DNA of 64,000 nt from Spirosoma terrae (lineage in GTDB: Bacteria > Bacteroidota > Bacteroidia > Cytophagales > Spirosomataceae): positions 239,595 through 303,594 of the forward strand of contig NZ_JAAFZH010000007.1 in NCBI RefSeq assembly GCF_010435915.1. Reading direction: 5' to 3'. How positions within the stretch are numbered: the stretch's first letter is position 1; each line of letters starts with the position of its first letter. Below are positions 50,463 to 59,562 of the stretch, piece after piece. Under the pieces are notes generated by a model. The model was not told the origin of the DNA. It saw only the letters and a program-made list of their open reading frames with translations, and did no database searches. Made by a program: the position numbers and the translations under genes.

Positions 50463-51233
50463 TTAAATCGTTATACTTGGCTGCGTAACGTAGCGCAGTA
50501 ATTCCTGCTTAGTGGCTTCGTCTTCAAATTTGCCGCTGTATGATGCCGTAATCGTAGATGAATTCACGTCATGCACGCCACGCGTCGATACGCAGAGATG
50601 CTTGGCATCGATGATTACTGCTACGTTGTCGGTTTCCAGTACGGTTTTCAGCTCCTCAGCGATTTGCACCGTCAGGCGCTCCTGCACCTGGGGGCGTTTA
50701 CAGAAATACTCGACGATCCGGTTCAGTTTCGACAAGCCGATTACCTTGCCACTGGAGATATAGGCCACGTGGGCTTTCCCAATGATTGGTACAAAATGAT
50801 GCTCGCAGTAGGTCTGAACAGTAATATCTTTTTCGACCAGCATTTCGTCGTAACGAAATTTGTTGTCGAACAGCGTTGGTTTAGGCTTATTGGCCGGATT
50901 GAGTCCCCGGAAAATTTCCTTAACATACATCTTGGCGACCCGTCGGGGAGACCCGCTCAAACTATCATCGTTCAGGTCGAGCCCCAGGATGTTCATGATT
51001 TCCCGGAAATGTTCTTCAATCAGATCGACCTTCAAATCATCGTCCAGATCAAACGCATCAGGACGCATCGGTGTATCGATAGAAGAAGCACTATGGGCAT
51101 CGCCAATGTCATCAACTAACTCGTCGTCCGCCGTATAATGGCCATTTAGGCCATGTCCGTTCGAAGAGACACCATTCTGTTTCCCATTCGATCCGTTAAG
51201 CGGGGTATTCGACGAAGTTCCGTTCAGTTTCAT
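50463..51233 (-). CDS. folE: GTP cyclohydrolase I
   Basis: 256 residues. The catalytic domain (~60-256) has the zinc motif TYCEHHFVP, GKAHVAYI, GLSKLNRIVEYFCKRPQVQERLTVQIA and the second ligand ALHLCVSTRGV-like KHLCVSTRGV. It converts GTP to 7,8-dihydroneopterin triphosphate for folate, queuosine or pterin synthesis. The first ~55 residues are an Asn/Gly/Ser-rich low-complexity extension not found in the core enzyme; they overlap the 3' end of queD by 38 bp. A later start at M57 (51065) is possible but would lack conserved helix residues. Confidence 0.93.
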   Translation of the reverse strand: MKLNGTSSNTPLNGSNGKQNGVSSNGHGLNGHYTADDELVDDIGDAHSASSIDTPMRPDAFDLDDDLKVDLIEEHFREIMNILGLDLNDDSLSGSPRRVAKMYVKEIFRGLNPANKPKPTLFDNKFRYDEMLVEKDITVQTYCEHHFVPIIGKAHVAYISSGKVIGLSKLNRIVEYFCKRPQVQERLTVQIAEELKTVLETDNVAVIIDAKHLCVSTRGVHDVNSSTITASYSGKFEDEATKQELLRYVTQPSITI

Positions 51234-51627
51234 ACAGTCTGATTTTAAGCTCTAAGCCCTCGCTGAGCTGATTTCGTAAAATGGTATAAATAACGATGGC
51301 GATGTTTTCGGCAGAGGGATTCAGATTCGCAAATTCTTCGGTATCGAGATTAAGGTTTTTATGATCGAAGCGGTCGGTAACATGTTCTTTAATGATATCA
51401 CCTAAATGCTTCATGTCAATAACATAACCTGTTTCAGGATCGATAGGCCCGGTAACCTGAACAATCAGGTCGTAGTTATGCCCATGATAATGTGGGTTAT
51501 TGCATTTACCATAAACGCGGGCGTTTTTTTCGTCCGACCAATTAGGGTTGTTCAGACGATGAGCCGCGTTGAAATGCTCCTTCCGAAACACTGCAACCCG
51601 AGGGGTACTTACCCGTGATAATTCCAT
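51196..51627 (-). CDS. queD: 6-carboxytetrahydropterin synthase
   Basis: 143 residues, PTPS/QueD family. Zinc ligands are in FNAAHRL and NPHYHGHNYD; the catalytic cysteine motif is GKCNNP, and the Asp-Glu support residues lie in RFDHKNLNLD. It uses the product of FolE to make 6-carboxytetrahydropterin for queuosine. The folE start lies inside its 3' end, so they form a translation-coupled operon. The next steps (queE, queC) are not in the window. Confidence 0.93.
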   Translation of the reverse strand: MELSRVSTPRVAVFRKEHFNAAHRLNNPNWSDEKNARVYGKCNNPHYHGHNYDLIVQVTGPIDPETGYVIDMKHLGDIIKEHVTDRFDHKNLNLDTEEFANLNPSAENIAIVIYTILRNQLSEGLELKIRLYETERNFVEYPA

Positions 51628-51874
51628 AAAAACTCAATCGAAAAAAGGATTCGATCAACCTGTCGTTACAAAGTTTGTGTACAACACAGGCAGACGGCAG
51701 AGCGTGTAGCCAGTACGCTCCTCAGCGTGTGATTATTCTCCCAGAGAACCGTTTGTGGGGCGATTTCGTTCAAAAAAACTTTTCACTAGAGCACAAACCG
51801 GCTCGCTTTATCTACGACAGATTCGCACTCCAGCTTTATTTCAATCCATTCGGTAAGTAATGGGTAACAGATCC

Positions 51875-52519
51875 TCAGGCAAACTGATTACCACAATCTG
51901 AGCAAAACTTCTGACCCGATTTAGCTTTGGCTCCACAATTTGAGCAAAATTTATCAACTGCTTGCGCCTGTATGGCTGGTGTTCCGCAGGATGAGCAGAA
52001 CTTATCCGTAGATGTCAGTTTAGCGCTGCATTTTGAACAAGACAACAGAGCAGTACGCTGACTAAAATCGATCTGACTCGTATAATCGGTTTGCCGTGCT
52101 TTCTGGCTAATCTGTTCAGATGTGGCCAGGGCCTGCTGTGCCGCCAGCTCTTCCTGCTCATCAGGTGCGCAGCTCTCACAAAGGCCCACTTTTGCATTCC
52201 AGCACACATCTGGACACACCCACTGTCCGCAACGGGTACACTGATGAAAATGGGATTTCCCCTCCTGGATAGCTTTGTTTAGTGCATCGTCGTGCGCTTT
52301 TCCGGCAATGGCGCGCTGCATTTGCCGGGTAGCATTACCTGCCTCATAAAAAAAACCACCAAACAGGTTTCCGGCAGCGTTCAACAATTCTCCGGCTATA
52401 CCTAAATTATTAGACTGAAAATGAGACATATATCCGTTGCCACATTTGTCACACCGGAACGAAAACTGAAACCCCTTATCCGTTGAGAGGTCATCATAGT
52501 TTCGGACGAATTGAATCAT
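51875..52519 (-). CDS. Zinc-ribbon protein, double zinc-finger type
   Basis: 214 residues. Four Cys-x2-Cys zinc-binding pairs are spread through the protein. The C-terminus has two clear zinc ribbons: CSKCSAKLTS...CSSCG and CSNCGAKAKS...CSDCG. An N-terminal pair (FRCDKCGNGYMS) and a central pair (HQCTRCGQWVC, LCESCAPDE) suggest a rubredoxin-like or IBR-like fold. No catalytic domain is visible. It is probably a protein- or nucleic-acid-binding factor. Confidence 0.75.
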   Translation of the reverse strand: MIQFVRNYDDLSTDKGFQFSFRCDKCGNGYMSHFQSNNLGIAGELLNAAGNLFGGFFYEAGNATRQMQRAIAGKAHDDALNKAIQEGKSHFHQCTRCGQWVCPDVCWNAKVGLCESCAPDEQEELAAQQALATSEQISQKARQTDYTSQIDFSQRTALLSCSKCSAKLTSTDKFCSSCGTPAIQAQAVDKFCSNCGAKAKSGQKFCSDCGNQFA

Positions 52520-52643
52520 ATTGAACCCCTAATTGTATTTTGCTTGCGTAATAACTTAAAAGTAGCCATTAAACCGTTTGACCCATCTACTTAACCCTAA
52601 TTTAATGAAACCCAGGTGCTACGTTATGTAGCCGCACAATACA

Positions 52644-53750
52644 ATGAAACGAGTACGTACCACCATGATAACACTTGTCTTTATAGTTGTGATTGCCTTA
52701 GGGGCAACCCTGCTTTTTATGCAGCAAAGCGTCTTTGGCAGTGATCCATCTGCTATTCGTCTGGATCGGATTCTTAAGTCACCTCATTATCGTAACGGCG
52801 CTTTTGAGAACCTGGAACCTACTGACGTAATGCGCGAAGGAGCTTCTTACTGGAAACTGACGACGGATTACTTTAACAAAGACAAAAATAACATTCCACC
52901 GGCTCCGATTCCGACCGTTAAAACAGATGTAAAAGCACTACCCGACGACAAACCAACCATCGTCTGGTTTGGTCATTCGTCATACCTAATTAAATCGGAA
53001 GGGACTACGGTTCTTGTTGACCCGGTTTTCAGTGGCAATGCGGGACCCGTTACGTTTTTTGGGAAATCATTTGCGGGCTCCGATGCCTACACGGCCGACG
53101 ATATGCCCAACATAGACCTGCTGGTTATTTCGCATGACCATTTTGATCATCTTGATTATAAAACGGTCACCCAGCTCATTCCCAAAGTCAAAAAATTCTA
53201 TACCGGTCTGGGCGTTGGCGCTCACCTCGAACGTTGGGGCGTTCCGGCTGACAAAATTGTTGAATTTGACTGGTGGGAAAAGCAAGATGTTTCCAGCAAT
53301 ATTACGTTAACGGCTGTGCCAGCAAGGCATTTTTCGGGCCGACGGCTCACGCGGGGAAAAACCCTCTGGACTGCTTTTGCGCTGCGGCTCAATGGCTATA
53401 ACTTCTTTCTGGGTGGCGATTCGGGCTACGGAAACCATTTCCGGGAAATTGGCGATAAACTAGGGCCCTTTGATATCGCCATACTCGAATGCGGTCAATA
53501 CGGCTTAGACTGGCCCAACATTCATATGTTTCCCGAAGAAGTGGCCACTGCTGCTCAGGATCTGAAAGCGAGAACCATTTTGCCAGTCCACTGGGCTAAG
53601 TTTTCGCTGGCATACCACGCCTGGAATGAACCTATTCAGCGGTTACTTAAAAAAACGGAAGAACAGGGAATGGACGTAACAACACCACGCATTGGCGAGC
53701 CGGTCGTATTGAATAGCTCCTACCCAAGAGCCGTCTGGTGGAATTTTTAG
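52644..53750 (+). CDS. MBL-fold hydrolase, NAPE-PLD/UlaG-like
   Basis: 368 residues. An N-terminal TM/signal anchor (~8-28; LVFIVVIALGATLLFMQQSVF). The MBL domain has WFGHSSYLI, DPVFSG, ISHDHFDHLDY (zinc-site HxHxDH), PARHFSGR, GGDSGYG and HWAKFSLAYH. This set is typical of the NAPE-PLD/RomA/UlaG lactonase-type subgroup of the beta-lactamase superfamily. The substrate is unknown. The protein is probably anchored at the periplasmic face of the inner membrane. Confidence 0.85.
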   Translation: MKRVRTTMITLVFIVVIALGATLLFMQQSVFGSDPSAIRLDRILKSPHYRNGAFENLEPTDVMREGASYWKLTTDYFNKDKNNIPPAPIPTVKTDVKALPDDKPTIVWFGHSSYLIKSEGTTVLVDPVFSGNAGPVTFFGKSFAGSDAYTADDMPNIDLLVISHDHFDHLDYKTVTQLIPKVKKFYTGLGVGAHLERWGVPADKIVEFDWWEKQDVSSNITLTAVPARHFSGRRLTRGKTLWTAFALRLNGYNFFLGGDSGYGNHFREIGDKLGPFDIAILECGQYGLDWPNIHMFPEEVATAAQDLKARTILPVHWAKFSLAYHAWNEPIQRLLKKTEEQGMDVTTPRIGEPVVLNSSYPRAVWWNF

Positions 53751-54019
53751 CGTGTTAAATCGACTAGAAATTCATACTGTAGGGAGCCAGAAGCATGGCT
53801 TTTTGAATTGGCTACTCACAGAATAGCGTATCGGACAGTAAATCCGGTAAGTTTCCTGATTTTATAAGTACAAACGACTAGGCAGGCTATTCGTATTTGC
53901 GCCTAACAACGAATTTTAACGGGATACTGAGCGATCAAACCAATTTCTATTCTTAATTTGTAAAAAATTTTAAAATATACAAACCCGCTCTCCTAACATA
54001 TTCTTACCGACTTTTTCTC
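53751..54019. other. Intergenic region upstream of the MFS transporter
   Basis: About 270 bp, AT-rich near the transporter. TTAATTTG at about 53955-53962 is a one-mismatch -7 box. No other structure recognised. Confidence 0.4.
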
Positions 54020-55246
54020 ATGACACCTACCGCAACGCCCTCGCAGGTTCGGCCGAATTACACGATTCCCTTACTGATTATTGGGGCTCTTTTTTTCATT
54101 TTTGGTTTCGTAACCTGGGTCAATAGTGTACTAATCGCTTTTTTTAAGCAAGCCTTTAACCTGAGTACGGTTGGTTCGAATCTAGTAGCATTTGCGTTCT
54201 TCATTTCCTACACCCTGATGGCGATTCCATCGTCGGCGGTTTTGAAAAAGACAGGCTTTAAAAACGGTATGTCGCTTGGGTTGCTGGTCATGGCAGTTGG
54301 TACGTTAATCTTCATTCCGGCGGCAAAATCCGTTTCTTATCCGTTATTCCTTGTCGGTTTATTCCTGATCGGTATTGGCCTGACGGTATTGCAAACGGCT
54401 TCAAATCCGTACGCTACTATTCTTGGCCCCCGCGAAAGCGCAGCACAACGGATCAGTTTTTTAGGGATTGCCAATAAACTAGCGGGTATTATCAGCCAGT
54501 TTATTTTCGGTGGTATTCTTCTGGCGGGTGGGAATGCCGTGTCGGGAGCGGCATCGCTGGAAAAAGTTGTTTCTCCTTACTTGATCCTGACTGCCGTTCT
54601 GGTTGTTCTGGCAATTTTGATCCGGTTTTCCAACTTACCCGAGGTATCGGAAGAACAGGACGATTCGCCCGCCGATGCCACAGCGCATACCAGCGTCTGG
54701 CAGTTTCCCAATCTGGTGCTGGGCGTATTGGCTTTATTCTGCTACGTTGGTGCTGAAGTAATTGCCGGTGATACGATTATCAATTACGGTAAGGCATTAG
54801 GTTTCAATAATGATGAGGCTAAATATTTTACTACGTATACCCTATATGGCTTGCTGGCGGGCTACGTGCTGGGGATAGTACTTATTCCCCGATATATCTC
54901 TCAGCAAACCTCACTACGTTTCGGCGCCATTTATGGGCTTGTTTTAACAATCGCTACGCTTGTAACCAGTGGATTTACCTCCGTTCTGTGCGTTGCGCTC
55001 TTAGGATTCGGACTGGCGCCAATCTGGCCTGCCATGTGGCCACTGGCCTTAAATCGACTGGGCCGGTTTACCAAAATTGGCTCTGCCCTGCTAATTATGG
55101 GTATTTCGGGCGGAGCTTTGCTGCCACTGCTTCATGGCTATCTGACAGACGCTATCAATCCGAAAATGGCGTATGCCATGCTGCTGCCGCTCTTCGGTTT
55201 TATTCTTTACTACGCTACAGTCGGCTATAAGAAATCGAGCTGGTAA
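54020..55246 (+). CDS. Major facilitator sugar transporter, FucP/GluP type
   Basis: 408 residues, 12 TM helices with a central cytoplasmic loop (~205-222). The FGFVTWVNSVLI motif in TM1 and QTASNPYATILGP in TM4, with its loop, are typical of the glucose/galactose and fucose/proton symporter group. No sugar-catabolic genes are nearby to fix the substrate. A hairpin downstream separates it from the convergent permease gene. Confidence 0.92.
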   Translation: MTPTATPSQVRPNYTIPLLIIGALFFIFGFVTWVNSVLIAFFKQAFNLSTVGSNLVAFAFFISYTLMAIPSSAVLKKTGFKNGMSLGLLVMAVGTLIFIPAAKSVSYPLFLVGLFLIGIGLTVLQTASNPYATILGPRESAAQRISFLGIANKLAGIISQFIFGGILLAGGNAVSGAASLEKVVSPYLILTAVLVVLAILIRFSNLPEVSEEQDDSPADATAHTSVWQFPNLVLGVLALFCYVGAEVIAGDTIINYGKALGFNNDEAKYFTTYTLYGLLAGYVLGIVLIPRYISQQTSLRFGAIYGLVLTIATLVTSGFTSVLCVALLGFGLAPIWPAMWPLALNRLGRFTKIGSALLIMGISGGALLPLLHGYLTDAINPKMAYAMLLPLFGFILYYATVGYKKSSW

Positions 55247-55263
55247 AAATCAACTGATTGAAC

Positions 55264-55323
55264 AAGCCTCAAAAAAGAAAGCCACTTCTCGTTTTAGGGA
55301 AGTGGCTTTCTTTTTTGAGGCTT
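55264..55323. terminator. Bidirectional terminator between MFS and LolC/E-like genes
   Basis: A 25-bp perfect stem starts AAGCCTCAAAAAAGAAAGCC; both sides end in A/T runs, giving a U-tract for either strand. It lies between the stops at 55246 and 55327. Confidence 0.9.
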
Positions 55324-55326
55324 ACT

Positions 55327-56535
55327 TTATTTAACTGCAGCGGCCCGTTGAGCAGGAAACCAGGATGTCAGGAAGGTTATTAAAACAACCAGGCCACCCG
55401 TCATCAAAATATCGCTCATATCTAGTCGTACCGGATAAGCATCAATAATGGAACTAACAGTCCCCATACCAATAAATCCGTACCGCTCCTGAGCCAGACA
55501 AATCACAATACCCAGAAAAAGACCCGTAATAGCACCTGTTAAGGCAATAATAGCCCCTTCGGTCAGGAAAATCCGACGAACAAGGGTTGTCGTAGCTCCC
55601 ATCGCATACAGGATTCGGATATCTTCTTTTTTCTCAATAACCAGCATCGACAACGTAAAGAAGATGTTTATCGAGGCTACCAGAATAATAAATGACAACG
55701 TAATAGCGACCAGTAATTTTTCGATACGTATCGTTCGGTACAAATCGATATTCAGGTCGTCGCGGCTTTGCACCAGCAGTTTGTCGCCAACAATCTCCTG
55801 AAGCGCGTCCTTAGCCTTATTTTCGTTTGTGCCGGTTTTGAGTTGAATCTCCAGGCTTGTTACGTCGTCAGGGCCATATCCCAGTAATGTGCGAGCCGCA
55901 GCCACCGGAATCAGCACAAAGTTGTCGTATTTCGATTCGATAAAGAAGACGCCCGAAACCGTTAAGTCTTCCCGATTGAATGCATTAGGATTCAGAACAT
56001 TAAACGACTGATCACTCTGGGGATACATTATTTCGAGCGGGGTCAGTATATCCAGTACAGATACACTGAGGTCGTTGCGAACGCCATCAGCAATAACGGC
56101 ATAATTCACACCCCGTTCGTTGAGTTTCAGTTTCCCTTCCAGCAAAGCGGAATCGAGCTGTTTACGTTTCAGATAGTTGTCGTCCACCCCTTTCAGCCGA
56201 ACAACCGTTTGCGCGTTTCCATACCGGGCCAGTGCATTATCCTGAGCCACCGACGTAACAATACTAACCCCAGCGGTTTGTCGTAGTTTCGCCAATAGTT
56301 CCGGCGAGGCTGTAAAGCGTTTACCCTCTTTGGGCGATACGGTCATATCGGCCTCAAACGTTTTGAAAATCTGCCGATTCAGCTCATCCATCCCGTTAAA
56401 AACCGACAGCACGACAACCAGCGCCATTGTTCCCACTCCAACGCCAAGCATGGACAGGATTGACAACCAGCTAATGAAACTTCGCTTTTTACGGGAGAAA
56501 AAATATCTACGGGCAATCCAGGCGGGCAGATTCAT
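55327..56535 (-). CDS. ABC transporter permease, LolC/LolE-like
   Basis: 402 residues. N-terminal MNLPAWIARRYFFSRKKRSF, then TM1 (~22-45), a large periplasmic MacB-like domain (~50-265) and three C-terminal TM helices with the FtsX signature (ILVASINIFFTLSMLVIEKKEDI and ILYAMGATTTLVRRIFLTEG). The fold and topology match LolC/LolE, which release lipoproteins from the inner membrane with LolD; many lipoproteins in this window would be clients. No LolD is encoded nearby. A FtsX-type cell-division or MacB-type role cannot be excluded. Confidence 0.85.
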   Translation of the reverse strand: MNLPAWIARRYFFSRKKRSFISWLSILSMLGVGVGTMALVVVLSVFNGMDELNRQIFKTFEADMTVSPKEGKRFTASPELLAKLRQTAGVSIVTSVAQDNALARYGNAQTVVRLKGVDDNYLKRKQLDSALLEGKLKLNERGVNYAVIADGVRNDLSVSVLDILTPLEIMYPQSDQSFNVLNPNAFNREDLTVSGVFFIESKYDNFVLIPVAAARTLLGYGPDDVTSLEIQLKTGTNENKAKDALQEIVGDKLLVQSRDDLNIDLYRTIRIEKLLVAITLSFIILVASINIFFTLSMLVIEKKEDIRILYAMGATTTLVRRIFLTEGAIIALTGAITGLFLGIVICLAQERYGFIGMGTVSSIIDAYPVRLDMSDILMTGGLVVLITFLTSWFPAQRAAAVK

Positions 56536-56551
56536 GTACTACTGTTGAGTA

Positions 56552-56631
56552 TTGAATGATATAGTGATTGAATGAGGTAGCATTAGCCTTCCTGTTCAAC
56601 CAACTGATCAGTCAATCATTATATCCTTCAA
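56552..56631 (-). repeat. Inverted repeat after rbfA
   Basis: TTGAATGATATAGTGATTGA (56552-56571) pairs with TCAATCATTATATCCTTCAA (56612-56631) at 18 of 20 positions with a 40-base spacer. It lies between rbfA and the permease start, probably a long-loop terminator. Confidence 0.55.
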
Positions 56632-56637
56632 AATGTA

Positions 56638-57012
56638 TCAATCTTCGTCTTCTTCAGGGGCAGGTGGAATCTCAAGACCAGCAAACAGCTTGTCCATCTT
56701 ATCGGCATACTCAGCAGTATCGTCCAAGAAGAAAGCCAATTCTGGTACGATACGTAGCTGATGACGCACCCGCTCGCCCAGATGCTGCCGAATTACTTTA
56801 CCTTTTTCCTGAATCGTTTCGAGCAACTGTTCTTTGTTTTTGGCAGCCAAAAAACTCAGGTATACACGGGCAACACTCAGGTCGGGCGATATCCGCACAT
56901 TAGTTACTGTAATAAAAGCCCCATTAAACAGGTGCGGCACATCCCGCTGAAAAATTTCGCTCAAATCTTTCTGCAACTGCCGGGCTACTTTTTGTTGTCG
57001 TTTCGATTCCAT
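56638..57012 (-). CDS. rbfA: 30S ribosome-binding factor A
   Basis: 124 residues, the usual small KH-like fold. Opens MESKRQQKVARQLQKDLSEIF; conserved VTNVRISPDLSVARVYLSFL and VRHQLRIVPELAFFLDDT. It assists 16S rRNA maturation and 30S assembly in the cytoplasm. It sits alone, unlike the nusA-infB-rbfA arrangement of many bacteria. Confidence 0.93.
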   Translation of the reverse strand: MESKRQQKVARQLQKDLSEIFQRDVPHLFNGAFITVTNVRISPDLSVARVYLSFLAAKNKEQLLETIQEKGKVIRQHLGERVRHQLRIVPELAFFLDDTAEYADKMDKLFAGLEIPPAPEEDED

Positions 57013-57209
57013 AATCTTCTATTCGGGTAATACATTGAACGGCCTACTGACTGAATAGTTTCATTCTGTCGTAATCAAAATAGTCAATTTGTTCTTACTA
57101 TCTGCCTTTTTCTGCCAATTCCCAATCTGCAAATATCAACACCTTTTTCCGTTCTGCCGAAATTGACCGTAAATTCGCAGAAGTAGTTTGGTATTCGGTA
57201 AAGTTTATT

Positions 57210-58676
57210 TTGCTTTTCCGACGTACTACTGGCTTATTGCTTATCGACTTATCGGCCTTTTTTGTTTTGTTACGTTTCTTTCGCTCTTATTTCCCCTATC
57301 AATACGTAAGCCTTCTGGGTTTGTTGTTATTGATACGTCTGCCCTTGCTACTGCATCCGTTTCCTTTGCTCACCCCAGAATTGAACTGGATGCTGGTAGG
57401 TGAGCAGATGAGCGAAGGGGATTTGCTTTATCGCGATATCTGGGATAGTGTTAGTCCACTCTCCGCCGTGGTCTACTGGGGGTTGCATACCGTATTTGGC
57501 CGTTCGGCCCTGTCACTTCATATCGCTGCTACGGTCGTCTCGGTGTTTCAGATCGTCTACTTTAATTACCTGACCAACAACCGGGACCTATACCCCGATC
57601 GCTCGTTCTGGCCGGGGCTGCTTTATATGCTGTTTTTGCATCTATCGTTCGATTGTCTGACACTATCGCCCGTGCTTATGTCCACCAGCTTTCTGCTCCT
57701 TGCCTTTGGTACGTTAGTGAAGCAGATGGATCGGCGGGGAGCTACCGACGAAGTTTTTGAAGTTGGTTTTTACATCGGCATTGCGGCCTTATTTTATTTA
57801 CCGTCGGCTTTATTCCTGATTTGGGCTACTGTTTCACTACTTTTTTACAGTGGAGCCAGTTTTCGTCAGCATTCGTTGTCGTTGTTTGGGTTTCTTTTCC
57901 CCATAGCCGCTACGGTCCTGTATTACTATCTGAACAACAGCCTGGACGATTTCAATCGGAATCTGCTGGCCTCGGTTTTCCGGGTACGACAGTATTCGTT
58001 ATCCGATTTCCAATCGCTGGTGGCCTCCCTTCTCATTCCGCTGGGCTTGGGCGTACTGGGCTTTCTGAGTCTATTTAGAAGCACCAGCCGCTACGTTAAT
58101 TTCCAGCAACGGGTGCAACAGATTATGGCCATATGGTTTCTGGTTGCCGTATTAACGATTGGGCTCGTGCCTTTTCTGGCTCCTATGTCCTTCCTGAGTT
58201 TTGTGCCACCAATGGCTTATTTCGCTTTTTTTTATTTCGAGAATGTTCGCAAAGCCTGGCTTGCCGAACTGGGCTTTTCGGTTGCCTTCAGCTTAATGCT
58301 ACTGCTGTTTTACCAGGGTTTATTAGGCCTGATTCCAGGTTCGGATCTGGGTCGATTAAGTAGCCTTCAAGTTCAACCGTCTCCCCTTCCCGACAATATT
58401 AAAAACCAGCATGTTCTCATTATTGGTGAAGACTTAAGCGCCTATCGACAAAATCGTCCGGCTACTCCCTATCTAAACTGGGACCTGGCCAAGTATGATT
58501 TAAAGAATCTGGACAATTATGACGCCGTAATCAACGTATTCGATCATTTCCAGAAAGACCCACCCGACTACATCATTGATCGGGAGAACGTAGTGGAAAA
58601 ACTGTTTCAGCGAGCCCCGGCGCTGGCTACTCGGTATGAGAAAACTGGTTCAGCGGGCGTTTATAAGCGAAAATGA
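57210..58676 (+). CDS. Polytopic membrane protein of unknown function
   Basis: 488 residues, about 12 hydrophobic helices (for example LLGLLLLIRLPLLLHPF, FLLIWATVSLLFYSG, SVAFSLMLLLFYQGLLGLI), with a soluble C-terminal ~110 residues. No known family is recognised; the layout recalls lipid-linked sugar handling (GT-C-like) enzymes, but the essential acidic first loop residues cannot be named with certainty. No ATG precedes the conserved part in frame, so a TTG at 57210 is taken as the start; it lies about 35 bp after a TAAATTCG (-7-like) at 57170-57177. Confidence 0.6.
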   Translation: MLFRRTTGLLLIDLSAFFVLLRFFRSYFPYQYVSLLGLLLLIRLPLLLHPFPLLTPELNWMLVGEQMSEGDLLYRDIWDSVSPLSAVVYWGLHTVFGRSALSLHIAATVVSVFQIVYFNYLTNNRDLYPDRSFWPGLLYMLFLHLSFDCLTLSPVLMSTSFLLLAFGTLVKQMDRRGATDEVFEVGFYIGIAALFYLPSALFLIWATVSLLFYSGASFRQHSLSLFGFLFPIAATVLYYYLNNSLDDFNRNLLASVFRVRQYSLSDFQSLVASLLIPLGLGVLGFLSLFRSTSRYVNFQQRVQQIMAIWFLVAVLTIGLVPFLAPMSFLSFVPPMAYFAFFYFENVRKAWLAELGFSVAFSLMLLLFYQGLLGLIPGSDLGRLSSLQVQPSPLPDNIKNQHVLIIGEDLSAYRQNRPATPYLNWDLAKYDLKNLDNYDAVINVFDHFQKDPPDYIIDRENVVEKLFQRAPALATRYEKTGSAGVYKRK

Positions 58677-58760
58677 ATAAAAATTCAGGAATTTCGGTTT
58701 ATTCGATACAGGCTAAAAAGCTGCTATATTCAACCTGAAAACCGTAAATTATACACAGGC

Positions 58761-59552
58761 ATGCCTTCCCTTTCGTTTACGAACAAACGTACTAATCTGT
58801 ACATTTTTCTAAGTGCCATATTTCTGACCAATGCGTTAATTGCCGAAATCATTGGTGTGAAAATTTTTTCCGTCGAAACATTACTAGGCACCAAGCCCGC
58901 ACAAATTCACCTCTTTGGGGATTTCATTCTGGATTTTAACCTAACAGCCGGAGCCGTCATCTGGCCATTCGTTTTCATTACGTCAGATATCATCAACGAG
59001 TATTTTGGTAAAGCGGGGGTTCGTCGTATTTCCTTTTTGACCGCCGGATTTATTGGGTATAGTTTTCTGATTATTTATGCGGTCACGAATCTTCCACCGG
59101 CTCAGTTCTGGCTCGACGTTAATGCCAAAGATGCGGCTGGCAATTCGATTAATATCGACAATGCCTTTCAGATGATTTTCCGGCAGGGCTTGGGTATTAT
59201 TATCGGCTCACTAACCGCTTTTCTGATCGGACAGATTCTGGATGTGTATGTCTTCCATTCACTACGTCGAATTACCGGAAGCCAGAAAATATGGCTAAGG
59301 GCCACGGGGTCAACGCTGGTGTCGCAGTTGATCGATTCGTTTGTGGTACTCGGCATAGCCTTCTATGTATTTGGTAACTGGTCGCTGACCCAGGTTCTGG
59401 CGGTAGGTATCATCAACTATATCTACAAAGCCACCTCAGCCATCGTACTGACCCCGTTGCTATACATAGCACACTTTGCCATTGATCGTTATCTAGGAAA
59501 AGAACACGCCGAAGAACTGGCCAACGAATCGGCCATGAGCTCATTCATGTAA
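58761..59552 (+). CDS. Queuosine precursor transporter (YhhQ/VUT family)
   Basis: 263 residues, six TM helices. The family signature is present in IFLTNALIAEIIGVKIFS, TAGAVIWPFVFITSDIINEYFGK and FVVLGIAFYVFGNW. Such proteins import preQ0/preQ1 or queuine for tRNA modification. Together with queD and folE in the same window this suggests the organism uses both synthesis and salvage, though they are not adjacent. Confidence 0.9.
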   Translation: MPSLSFTNKRTNLYIFLSAIFLTNALIAEIIGVKIFSVETLLGTKPAQIHLFGDFILDFNLTAGAVIWPFVFITSDIINEYFGKAGVRRISFLTAGFIGYSFLIIYAVTNLPPAQFWLDVNAKDAAGNSINIDNAFQMIFRQGLGIIIGSLTAFLIGQILDVYVFHSLRRITGSQKIWLRATGSTLVSQLIDSFVVLGIAFYVFGNWSLTQVLAVGIINYIYKATSAIVLTPLLYIAHFAIDRYLGKEHAEELANESAMSSFM

Positions 59553-59562
59553 GGTGTCTCGT

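Noticed and set aside
51675..51860. 61-codon plus-strand frame upstream of queD
   Set aside because: GTG start, no relatives recognised, and it lies in the probable queD-folE promoter region.
51628..51874. preQ1 riboswitch before queD
   Set aside because: No C-rich/A-rich preQ1 aptamer could be recognised in the leader.
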